DNA from: Clostridia bacterium
GTDB lineage: Bacteria; Bacillota; Clostridia; Oscillospirales; CAG-272
DNA length: 6,061 nucleotides
Direction: 5' to 3'
Assembly: GCA_017451975.1 (NCBI GenBank)
Contig: JAFTNI010000040.1
Coordinates: 1-6,061, forward strand
Under the pieces are notes generated by a model. The model searched no databases. It saw nothing but the letters and a program-made list of their open reading frames with translations, and was not told the origin of the DNA. How positions within the stretch are numbered: the first letter of the stretch is position 1; every line of letters begins with the position of its first letter. Positions 1-6,061 of the stretch are shown in pieces. Made by a program: the position numbers and the translations under genes.

Positions 1-968
1 AAAAGTATAACCTGCCCTCTATTCTCATTTCCTTCGATACCTGCAAGGACGCAGAGAAGAGCAGCGAAAACGTTGGCAAAGGCTCTGCGCGAAGCATAAA
101 AGGCGTAAACCTTGCCGAAAGCCTTGCGGCGAACGCCGAGCTGCTTGAAAAATACGGCGGGCACGAGCTTGCGGCGGGGCTTTCCATAAAGCGCGGAAAT
201 ATAGATGCTTTCCGTAAAAGCATAAACGAATATGCCCGCGAAGCGCTTGGCGGCAAAAAGCCCGAGGTCTTTATGGAAATGGAGGCCGTTCTGAAAACGG
301 AGGACGTGAACATTTCCGTTATAGACGATACGATGCGCCTGGAGCCCTTCGGGCCCGAAAACCCCCAGCCCCTTTTCGCCGTGCAGAACCTTCGCATTGC
401 CGATATGGTAAAGCTGAGCGGCGGTAAGCACACAAAGCTTTTCTTAACCGATGAAACGGGCGGCGTTTCCGCGCTTTTCTTCGGTGCAGACCTTTCGGCA
501 GAGGGCTTTGAGGTTGGCGACACGGTTAGTGTGGCGGCTTCCATGAACGTAAACGAATTCCGCGGCGAGCGCATACCGCAGCTTATTTGCCGCGATATAG
601 TGCTCGTGGAAAAGTATGTAGACGAAGCGGCAGAGGCTTATAAATATTTCGATGCGGTTTTTGCGGGTGAAACGGTTATATACAAAGAAGATATACCCGT
701 GCGCGCAGATTTTGCCGCAGTATATAAATTTTTCAAAAAAATCTTCCCCTATGGCGGCGGCACGGTTTCCATAAAGCGCATAGCCGCCGAATGCGACGTA
801 TCTTATATAAAAATACTTTGCATACTGCGCGCATTTTTCGAAGGGGACATTATAAAATACGATAGAATTTCCGAGCTTGATTTCCGCGTGACACTTCTTC
901 ACACGGAGGGCAAATCGGACCTTACCAAAACAGAAATTATGAAGGTTATTCTGGCGAAAAACCGCTGA
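1..968 (+). CDS. recJ: Single-stranded-DNA-specific exonuclease RecJ, 3' part (5' end outside window)
   Basis: RecJ is a cytoplasmic 5'-3' single-strand DNA exonuclease used in recombination and mismatch/base-excision repair. The open frame runs in from the window edge (first full codon at position 3), so the ATG at 273 is an internal methionine; 321 residues are visible and the DHH catalytic domain lies upstream. Numbering visible residues from 1: the DHHA1 domain occupies about 1-90, with GKGSARSI at 25-32 and the GGHELAAG nucleic-acid-binding signature at 52-59. PFGPENPQP at 115-123 leads into an OB-fold-like domain to about 200. The last 120 or so residues are an extra C-terminal region, absent from short proteobacterial RecJ but known in longer Firmicutes RecJ; its helical pattern suggests a winged-helix-like fold (inference). 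It ends in TGA, 21 bases before rel. The family assignment is firm; only the unseen N-terminus is uncertain. Confidence 0.95.
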   Translation, partial: KYNLPSILISFDTCKDAEKSSENVGKGSARSIKGVNLAESLAANAELLEKYGGHELAAGLSIKRGNIDAFRKSINEYAREALGGKKPEVFMEMEAVLKTEDVNISVIDDTMRLEPFGPENPQPLFAVQNLRIADMVKLSGGKHTKLFLTDETGGVSALFFGADLSAEGFEVGDTVSVAASMNVNEFRGERIPQLICRDIVLVEKYVDEAAEAYKYFDAVFAGETVIYKEDIPVRADFAAVYKFFKKIFPYGGGTVSIKRIAAECDVSYIKILCILRAFFEGDIIKYDRISELDFRVTLLHTEGKSDLTKTEIMKVILAKNR

Positions 969-975
969 CCTTCGG

Positions 976-983
976 AAAAGGAG
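976..983 (+). promoter_or_regulatory. Ribosome binding site of rel
   Basis: AAAAGGAG lies six bases upstream of the ATG at 990, in the short gap after the recJ stop codon. It is a near-consensus Shine-Dalgarno sequence and fixes the rel start. Confidence 0.85.
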
Positions 984-989
984 CAAAAT

Positions 990-3188
990 ATGTCAGATAT
1001 CGGCATACAAAATCTTTTGGATATAATTGTTCAATCGGGCAAGAAATACGACCTTGAAAAAATTCAGCGCGCCTATGAATATGCGCGCGAGCTTCACCGC
1101 GGTCAATACCGCAAAAGCGGCGAGGAATATATTATCCACCCGATATCTGTGGCAGAGATAGTTGCGGGGCTGGGGCTTGATACAGATTCCATCTGCTCGG
1201 CTTTTCTGCATGATACGCTCGAGGATTGCTCCGATAAAGTAGACGTTGCCGAAATGCGCAAGGATTTCGGCGGCGACGTAATTGAAATCGTAGACGGACT
1301 GACGAAGCTTATAAAAATCCCCTTCGAGGATAAAGAAGAGGAGCATATGGAGAACCTGCGCAAAATGTTCCTTGCCATGGCGAAGGATATTCGCGTGCTT
1401 ATTATCAAGCTCGCCGACAGGCTCCATAATATGCGCACGCTCGCGGCGCAGCCCGAGCACAAGCAGCGCAGAATAGCGCTTGAAACAATGCACGTTTACG
1501 CGCCGCTTGCACACAGGCTTGGTATGCAGAGAATAAAGCAGGAGCTTGAAAACCTCGCTATTTCCTACCTCGACCCCATCGGCTATTCCGAGGTGCAGAA
1601 CGATATAGATGCAAAATACGGCACGAACAAGGATTTTATTGAAAATATAAAGGTTCAGATAAAATCCAAAATGACGGAAGCGGGCATAAAATGCCACGTG
1701 AAGGGCAGAGTTAAATCGGTTTACAGCGTTTACCGCAAGATGTATAACCAGAACAAGAGCTTCGATGAAATTTACGACTTCTACGCCGTGCGTATAATCG
1801 TGAATACAGAGCTTGAATGTTATACGGCGCTTGGTATAATACACGATATCTACCACTCCATTCCGGGCAGATTTAAAGATTACATTTCTATTCCTAAGCC
1901 CAATATGTATCGCTCGCTCCATACCACTGTTATCGGGCGCGATGGCATACCCTTTGAGGTGCAGATAAGAACGAGGGAAATGGACCATGTTGCCGAATAC
2001 GGTATCGCGGCGCACTGGAAATATAAATCGGGCGACAAAGCAAGCGACGATATAAGCCAGAAGCTTGAGTGGATTTCCAAGCTCGTTGAGAACGAATCGA
2101 GCGTTAAAGACCCCGATGAGTTCCTTACGGCGCTGAAAATAGATATTTTCCAGGATGAAACCTTTGTTTTCTCGCCCAAAGGCGACGTTATACCGTTGCC
2201 CCAGGGCTCCAACTGCATAGACTATGCATACCATATCCACACGGCGGTGGGTAACCGTATGGTGGGCGCGAAGGTAAACGGCGTTATCGTGCCGATAGAC
2301 CGTGTGCTTCAGAACGGCGAAATCGTAGAGGTGCTTACCTCCTCTGCGGCGAAGGGACCCAGCCGAGATTGGCTTAAAATAGCGAAAACAAGCACGGCGC
2401 GCTCTAAAATACGCCAGTGGTTCAAAAAGGAAAAATACGCCGAAAACGTGGCAGAGGGCAAGGCACAGGTTATTTCTGAAATGCGCCGCTTCGGCAGAGC
2501 GTTCACGGAAGGCCAGTATGAGCAGATCGTTAAGGTTACTGCGGCGCGCATAGGTATGAACACGCCCGATGACCTTTATAATATGCTTGGCTACGGCGGG
2601 CTTTCCATTTCCAAAATTTTGCCGCGCCTGCGCGATGAATTCAACAAGATAATTACGGCGGAAGCCGCAACGCCCGTAACGAGCGCAGACCAGATAAAGC
2701 TTTCCAAGCTGAAAAGCTCCAAAAACACAAGCGGCGTTATCGTGGACGACCTCGACGGCTGCCAGGTTAAGTTTGCGCGCTGCTGCAACCCCCTGCCAGG
2801 CGACGGCATAGTGGGCTTTATAACGGTTGGGCACGGAATTTCCGTTCACAAAAACGATTGCCCGAATATGCTCAGCGCAATGAAGGCTAACCCCGACCGC
2901 TTCGTGCGCGTTACGTGGTGCTCCGATGCGGCGGAATCTAAAGAAGATAAATTCGAAGCGCTTATGAAGGTCTATGTAACAGACAGAATTTCCATGCTTG
3001 CAGATATAAGCGTGGCGCTTGCAGATATGCGCGTTTCCATTATTCAGATAAACACACAGAAGCTGCCCGGCGACAGAGCAGTGATAAATATAACGATAGG
3101 TTGCAAAAACCTTTCCCATTTCAACAGCATGGTTTCACGCATCAAAACCATAAAGGGCGTGGAAGATATACAAAGAGGTAATATTTAA
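990..3188 (+). CDS. rel: Bifunctional (p)ppGpp synthetase/hydrolase Rel (RelA/SpoT family)
   Basis: This makes (p)ppGpp from ATP and GTP/GDP and hydrolyses it, the central switch of the stringent response; it acts in the cytoplasm and on stalled ribosomes. At 732 residues it has the full long-Rel layout. The HD hydrolase domain (about 20-180) keeps its metal and catalytic residues: H50, H74-D75 in HDTLED, and D143 in LADRLHNMRT. The synthetase domain (about 235-345) has GRVKSVYSVYRK at 239-250, D263, the YRSLHTT loop at 307-313 and E323 in FEVQIRT. RFKD at 294-297 is the RxKD form typical of bifunctional Rel, not the ExDD of synthesis-only RelA. A TGS domain spans about 386-450, a zinc-finger domain with C598, C599, H620 and C624 spans about 590-630, and a C-terminal ACT domain about 655-730. 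Both activities are therefore predicted. TVGHGISVH at 612-620 differs slightly from the more usual TRGRGISVH, but the metal ligands are intact. Its TAA shares one base with the dtd ATG, indicating translational coupling. Confidence 0.97.
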   Translation: MSDIGIQNLLDIIVQSGKKYDLEKIQRAYEYARELHRGQYRKSGEEYIIHPISVAEIVAGLGLDTDSICSAFLHDTLEDCSDKVDVAEMRKDFGGDVIEIVDGLTKLIKIPFEDKEEEHMENLRKMFLAMAKDIRVLIIKLADRLHNMRTLAAQPEHKQRRIALETMHVYAPLAHRLGMQRIKQELENLAISYLDPIGYSEVQNDIDAKYGTNKDFIENIKVQIKSKMTEAGIKCHVKGRVKSVYSVYRKMYNQNKSFDEIYDFYAVRIIVNTELECYTALGIIHDIYHSIPGRFKDYISIPKPNMYRSLHTTVIGRDGIPFEVQIRTREMDHVAEYGIAAHWKYKSGDKASDDISQKLEWISKLVENESSVKDPDEFLTALKIDIFQDETFVFSPKGDVIPLPQGSNCIDYAYHIHTAVGNRMVGAKVNGVIVPIDRVLQNGEIVEVLTSSAAKGPSRDWLKIAKTSTARSKIRQWFKKEKYAENVAEGKAQVISEMRRFGRAFTEGQYEQIVKVTAARIGMNTPDDLYNMLGYGGLSISKILPRLRDEFNKIITAEAATPVTSADQIKLSKLKSSKNTSGVIVDDLDGCQVKFARCCNPLPGDGIVGFITVGHGISVHKNDCPNMLSAMKANPDRFVRVTWCSDAAESKEDKFEALMKVYVTDRISMLADISVALADMRVSIIQINTQKLPGDRAVINITIGCKNLSHFNSMVSRIKTIKGVEDIQRGNI
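3174..3178 (+). promoter_or_regulatory. Ribosome binding site of dtd, inside the end of rel
   Basis: AGAGG ends nine bases before the ATG at 3188 and lies within the last codons of rel. With the TAATG overlap it supports the dtd start and suggests coupled translation of rel and dtd. Confidence 0.75.
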
Positions 3189-3649
3189 TGACAGCAGTTA
3201 TACAAAGAGTAAAGTGCGCCTCCGTTATTTCCGACGGTGTGCCCACAGGGGAAATAGGCGCGGGGCTTATGCTTTTGCTCGGCGTGAAGAAGGGCGACTG
3301 TGAAAACGATGCACTTCTGCTTGCGGAAAAAATTTCGAAGCTCCGCATTTTCTCCGACGAAAACGGTAAAATGAACAAAAGCGTTAAAGATATAGGCGGC
3401 GGTGCGCTCGTGGTTTCCAATTTCACGCTTTGCGCAAATTACGCGCACGGCAACCGCCCCGATTATATGGAGGCGGAAAAGCCGCCGCGTGCGTGTGAGC
3501 TTTATGAATATTTTGTTTCGCTTATGCGCGAGCGCGTGGCAAGCGTAGGCACGGGCGTTTTCGGCGCTGATATGGAAATAACCATGAAGGCAGACGGCCC
3601 CGTTACCATAGTTATGGATAGCGAAATCTTGAAAAACAAAGGAAAATAA
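3188..3649 (+). CDS. dtd: D-aminoacyl-tRNA deacylase (DTD)
   Basis: DTD hydrolyses D-amino acids (and glycine mischarged on tRNA-Ala) from tRNA in the cytoplasm, protecting translation. The 153 residues match the usual length of about 145-155. Family features in order: N-terminal MTAVIQRV and VKCASV strands; LRIFSDENGKMNKSVKDIGG at 52-71; the active-site segment VVSNFTLCA at 75-83; GNRPDYMEAEKPPRA at 88-102; GVFGADMEI at 123-131; and the Gly-cisPro segment ADGPVT at 135-140 (G137-P138). Two signature positions differ from the textbook motifs: SNFTL replaces SQFTL (N78 for Q), and ADGPVT replaces NxGPxT (A135 for N). The Gly-Pro pair that provides chiral proofreading is retained, so activity is still likely. 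It overlaps rel by one base and ends four bases before hemZ. Adjacent rel and dtd genes are a common arrangement in Firmicutes. Confidence 0.95.
   Translation: MTAVIQRVKCASVISDGVPTGEIGAGLMLLLGVKKGDCENDALLLAEKISKLRIFSDENGKMNKSVKDIGGGALVVSNFTLCANYAHGNRPDYMEAEKPPRACELYEYFVSLMRERVASVGTGVFGADMEITMKADGPVTIVMDSEILKNKGK
3638..3643 (+). promoter_or_regulatory. Ribosome binding site of hemZ, inside the end of dtd
   Basis: AAAGGA lies in the last codons of dtd, ten bases before the ATG at 3654. It supports that ATG, and no better-placed alternative start is seen nearby. Confidence 0.65.
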
Positions 3650-3653
3650 TTTT

Positions 3654-5141
3654 ATGCGTCTTAAAATCAACGGCAATATAAATGAATACTATACGCAGAC
3701 GCTTTGCCTGCTCTTTTTCCCCGGCTCCAAATTTTCCGTAAAAAACGAACCGGGCAATGATGAACCCAGTGCCGAAATAAACGTTACGGAGGATGCAGAA
3801 AACGTAACCGTTTCCGTAACGCTTACCCACCTTGGCGAAAGCGAGAGCGCCATGGCTTGCGAGCCGAAGGCGAAATATGCGCGCACCGAAAAATGCACCA
3901 ATATTGCTTGCGGAAAAGCCTTTTTCGAAGCGGGCAAAAATCTTCGCGGCGTGCGCCCTCAGTGGGGCATTCTGACGGGCATACGCCCCTCTAAATTTAT
4001 AATAGACCTTATGGGCGAGGGCAACAGCCGCGCAGACGCAGTAAAGATACTTAAGCAGGATTACCTGGTAAACCCCAAAAAAGCGAATATCGCGGCGGAA
4101 ATTGCCGCGGGTGAGCTGAAAATAATGAAGGAAATGAAAAAGAACTCTGCCAGCCTCTACGTTTCCATTCCTTTCTGCCCTTCGCGCTGCCACTATTGCT
4201 CTTTCGTTTCCTATTCCTCGCCAAAGCTTCTTTCGCTTGTGGATGATTACCTTGAAAAGCTTTGCGCCGATATAAGCGAAACTATAGACGTTATTCACGC
4301 GCAAGGGCTTACGCTTTCTACGGTATATATAGGCGGCGGCACACCAACAACTCTTTCAGAAAGCCAGCTTCACAAGCTTTTTGCCGCCATAACGGCAAAG
4401 GTGAACACTCGGGAGCTGGAGGAGTTCACGCTCGAAGCGGGCAGACCGGACACCATAACGCCCGAAAAGCTTGCCGAAGCATATGAGGCGGGCGTTACCC
4501 GCGTGAGCATAAACACGCAGACCTTTAACGACGACGTGCTTGAAAATATAGGCAGAAGGCACACCTCCGAGGATTTTTACCGCGCATTTGAAATGGCGAA
4601 AAATTCCGGCATACCTCATATAAATACAGACCTTATAGCGGGGCTTCCGGGAGAGGGCTTTCTTTCCTTTTCATGCTCTGTAGACCGCCTTGTGGAGCTT
4701 CGACCCGACAATATAACGGTACATACGCTTTGCGTCAAGAACGCGGCAGACTTTTCGAAAATACAGAGCGAAATACACCGCAAAAACGTGCGTGACGTTA
4801 CAAAATGCATAGATTATTCGCAAATAGCCGCCAAAAACGCGGGCTACGCGCCCTATTATATCTACAGGCAGAAAAACGCTGTAGGCAACCTTGAAAACGT
4901 TGGCTTTGCACTCCCCGGTACAGAGGGCAAATACAACGTATATATGATGGACGAAATACAAACCATCTTTGCCGTGGGCGCGGGCGCCGTTTCCAAGCTC
5001 GTTTCCTTGGAAAAATCGCAGATAAAGCGAATATTTGAATATAAATATCCATATGAATATCTATCAGACACCACCGGTCAGAAGCGCCGCGAAAAGCTTG
5101 AGGCTATTGAAAAATTTTATTCTGAAATCAGGGGAGAATAA
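3654..5141 (+). CDS. hemZ: HemZ-type radical SAM protein (coproporphyrinogen III dehydrogenase family)
   Basis: This is a cytoplasmic radical-SAM protein of the HemN/HemW/HemZ superfamily; HemZ is annotated as oxygen-independent coproporphyrinogen III dehydrogenase of haem synthesis. Its 495 residues fit the usual HemZ length. The N-terminal 165 residues are HemZ-specific and include GVRPQWGILTGIRPSKF at 99-115. The radical-SAM core starts at SLYVSIPF, with the 4Fe-4S ligands C175, C179 and C182 in CPSRCHYC. It continues with GGGTPT at 227-232, TLEAGRPDTI at 259-268, VSINTQTF at 284-291 and TDLIAGLPGE at 325-334. YRQKNAVGNLENVGFA at 404-419 is characteristic of HemZ. The fourth cysteine of the HemN motif (CxxxCxxCxC) is missing; F184 stands there, as in HemW-like proteins, so true coproporphyrinogen oxidase activity is unproven. 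The HemZ family call is firm, the reaction much less so. No other haem gene is in the window. Its TAA overlaps the next ATG by one base. Confidence 0.92.
   Translation: MRLKINGNINEYYTQTLCLLFFPGSKFSVKNEPGNDEPSAEINVTEDAENVTVSVTLTHLGESESAMACEPKAKYARTEKCTNIACGKAFFEAGKNLRGVRPQWGILTGIRPSKFIIDLMGEGNSRADAVKILKQDYLVNPKKANIAAEIAAGELKIMKEMKKNSASLYVSIPFCPSRCHYCSFVSYSSPKLLSLVDDYLEKLCADISETIDVIHAQGLTLSTVYIGGGTPTTLSESQLHKLFAAITAKVNTRELEEFTLEAGRPDTITPEKLAEAYEAGVTRVSINTQTFNDDVLENIGRRHTSEDFYRAFEMAKNSGIPHINTDLIAGLPGEGFLSFSCSVDRLVELRPDNITVHTLCVKNAADFSKIQSEIHRKNVRDVTKCIDYSQIAAKNAGYAPYYIYRQKNAVGNLENVGFALPGTEGKYNVYMMDEIQTIFAVGAGAVSKLVSLEKSQIKRIFEYKYPYEYLSDTTGQKRREKLEAIEKFYSEIRGE
5131..5136 (+). promoter_or_regulatory. 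Ribosome binding site of the kinase gene, inside the end of hemZ
   Basis: GGGGAG in the last codons of hemZ lies four bases before the ATG at 5141; an AGGGG reading at 5130-5134 gives a six-base spacer. It supports the kinase start at the TAATG overlap, and so a genuinely short N-terminus for this protein. Confidence 0.75.
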
Positions 5142-6031
5142 TGATAGTATACGATAAAAAATTTGAAAATGAAGCGCAGATAAAGAAATTTATCGCAAAG
5201 CGCGAATATAACTACCGCCGCCAGGTGGAAACCATAGCAGAGATTATAGCAAAAGATGAAAAAATAAAAATTATAACTCTCTGCGGCCCTTCCTGTGCGG
5301 GAAAAACAACAAGCTCTTATATTCTGGAGCAAAAGCTTGAATCGATTTCGGGTATAGACCTTAAAATAATTTCTATAGACGATTTCTTTAAAAACCGTGA
5401 CGAAATGGAGAAATCGGGCAACCCCGATTTCGAATCCATCGAATCGATAGATTTCGAATATTTCAAGGAATGTGTGGAAAATATCCTTGCCGGAAGGGAA
5501 ACTCTTTTGCCGCGCTTCGATTTCGTAACGGGCAAGCGCTCTGGTGAATACGAAACTTATATTCCTCACGAAAAGGGAATAGTTGTTTTCGAGGGTATTC
5601 AGGCGATGTACCCCGAAATAACGGCTATACTCCCCTCGGAAAGCTGTGTTTCGCTCTTTATAGACATACTCGAGGACGTTTGGGCATACGGCAGCTTCTT
5701 CACACATAGAGAAGTGCGCTTTTACCGCAGGCTCGTGCGCGATTTTCAGTTCCGCGGGGCGAGCGTAAAGAAAACCTGCGAGCTTTGGAAAAACGTGAAG
5801 CTCAACGAGGAAAAGAACATATACCCGTATTCCGACGGTGCGAAATATACCATAAACTCCTCTATGCTCTATGAGCTGAACGTAATAAAGAAATATCTGC
5901 TCGAAATGCTCGAATACGGAGAGGACACGAAGTATCTCTACGACGAAATAGAGGAAAAATTCAGAAATATTCCCGATTTTCCCGCAGAGTTTGTGCCGAA
6001 AGATTCCGTTTTCAGAGAATTTATCGGTTAA
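5141..6031 (+). CDS. P-loop uridine kinase-like nucleoside kinase, short form
   Basis: Probably a cytoplasmic ATP- or GTP-dependent kinase of the uridine kinase/phosphoribulokinase family; the exact substrate cannot be read from sequence. The 296 residues begin with a charged helical stretch (1-42). The Walker A loop GPSCAGKT is at 49-56, SIDDFF at 78-83 supplies the substrate-side aspartates, LPRFDFVTGKR at 123-133 is a typical family segment, and VVFEGI at 148-153 is the Walker B-like strand. The lid region RRLVRDFQFRG is at 196-206 with W216. EEKNIYPYSDGAKYTINSS at 223-241 and the C-terminal FREFIG resemble the catalytic half of the roughly 550-residue Clostridia 'nucleoside kinase', which normally carries TGS and ThrRS-like domains in front (recalled, not searched). 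Those domains are absent here, and a good ribosome binding site backs the start, so this is not a visibly broken gene. It overlaps hemZ by one base. An alternative is a distinct small uridine-kinase family. Confidence 0.85.
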   Translation: MIVYDKKFENEAQIKKFIAKREYNYRRQVETIAEIIAKDEKIKIITLCGPSCAGKTTSSYILEQKLESISGIDLKIISIDDFFKNRDEMEKSGNPDFESIESIDFEYFKECVENILAGRETLLPRFDFVTGKRSGEYETYIPHEKGIVVFEGIQAMYPEITAILPSESCVSLFIDILEDVWAYGSFFTHREVRFYRRLVRDFQFRGASVKKTCELWKNVKLNEEKNIYPYSDGAKYTINSSMLYELNVIKKYLLEMLEYGEDTKYLYDEIEEKFRNIPDFPAEFVPKDSVFREFIG

Positions 6032-6034
6032 AGG

Positions 6035-6055
6035 TTAAAGACAATCGCTCTTTAA
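6035..6055 (+). other. Short AT-rich inverted repeat after the last gene
   Basis: TTAAAGA (6035-6041) and TCTTTAA (6049-6055) form a perfect seven-base stem with a seven-base loop, starting four bases after the kinase stop codon. The stem is AT-rich and weak, and no T-run follows before the window ends, so an intrinsic terminator is not supported. It may be chance or the start of a larger intergenic element. Confidence 0.3.
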
Positions 6056-6061
6056 TAAAGG

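Noticed and set aside
273..968. Separate gene starting at the ATG at 273
   Set aside because: The same frame is open back to the window edge and encodes the RecJ DHHA1 motifs (GKGSARSI, GGHELAAG), so 273 is an internal methionine.
969..981. Small hairpin (CCTT with AAGG) that could cover the rel ribosome binding site, with a UUCG loop alternative
   Set aside because: Only four pairs, or one closing pair for the UUCG loop; too weak to claim regulation.
993..3119. 708-codon open frame on the - strand opposite rel
   Set aside because: It is exactly in codon register with rel and is open only because rel lacks TTA, CTA and TCA codons; its translation is rich in His, Arg, Tyr and Asn with no recognisable domain, while the + strand encodes an unmistakable Rel.
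4091..4109. GC-rich inverted repeat CGCGGC / GCCGCG inside hemZ
   Set aside because: Six pairs only, explained by repeated alanine codons for IAAEIAAG.
3612..4304. 230-codon open frame on the - strand opposite the start of hemZ
   Set aside because: Same codon-register shadow effect; no recognisable protein features, and the + strand is clearly hemZ.
5035..5064. Possible promoter for the kinase: TTGAAT, 17 bases, TATCTA
   Set aside because: The -10 match is poor, the region is AT-rich coding sequence, and the TAATG overlap points to cotranscription with hemZ.
5117..5707. 196-codon open frame on the - strand opposite the kinase
   Set aside because: Codon-register shadow of the kinase gene, low-complexity aromatic-rich translation, no family resemblance.
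6032..6061. Intrinsic terminator after the kinase
   Set aside because: The inverted repeat is AT-rich, seven pairs long, and has no following T-run within the window.

Overview
This window is an ordinary, tightly packed run of housekeeping genes, all on the + strand. It reads like the chromosome of an anaerobic member of the Firmicutes (class Clostridia), probably an uncultured or gut-type lineage. The evidence is the gene set (RecJ with a Firmicutes-type C-terminal extension, a bifunctional Rel, DTD, HemZ and a Clostridia-style uridine-kinase-like protein), strong AGGAG-type ribosome binding sites, and roughly balanced base composition by eye with heavy use of the ATA isoleucine codon. The genus cannot be named from the sequence alone.

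Layout: (1) positions 1-968, the 3' end of recJ, whose start lies before the window; (2) 990-3188, a complete rel gene for (p)ppGpp synthesis and hydrolysis; (3) 3188-3649, dtd, D-aminoacyl-tRNA deacylase; (4) 3654-5141, hemZ, a radical-SAM protein of the coproporphyrinogen dehydrogenase family; (5) 5141-6031, a P-loop uridine/nucleoside kinase-like protein; (6) 6032-6061, a 30-base tail with a short AT-rich inverted repeat. Gaps between genes are 21 bases or less, and two junctions are one-base TAATG stop/start overlaps (rel/dtd and hemZ/kinase). I see no internal promoter or terminator, so the five genes are probably one transcript entering from upstream. No stretch over 30 bases is without a gene, and there are no tRNA or rRNA genes, mobile elements or CRISPR arrays.

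The products are loosely linked: Rel senses stalled translation and resets growth, DTD clears D-amino acids from mischarged tRNA, RecJ works in DNA repair, HemZ is a radical-SAM enzyme of the tetrapyrrole branch, and the kinase phosphorylates a nucleoside-like substrate. recJ-rel-dtd-hemZ clustering is familiar in Clostridia. Here the apt gene often found between recJ and rel is absent, and nothing lies between dtd and hemZ.

I found no undescribed multi-gene system. The points most worth a second look are: the kinase, which looks like only the catalytic half of a larger TGS/ThrRS-like/uridine-kinase fusion protein; substitutions in both signature motifs of DTD; the three-cysteine (HemW-like, not HemN-like) cluster motif of HemZ; two intragenic inverted repeats; and long antisense open frames explained by near absence of TTA, CTA and TCA codons.
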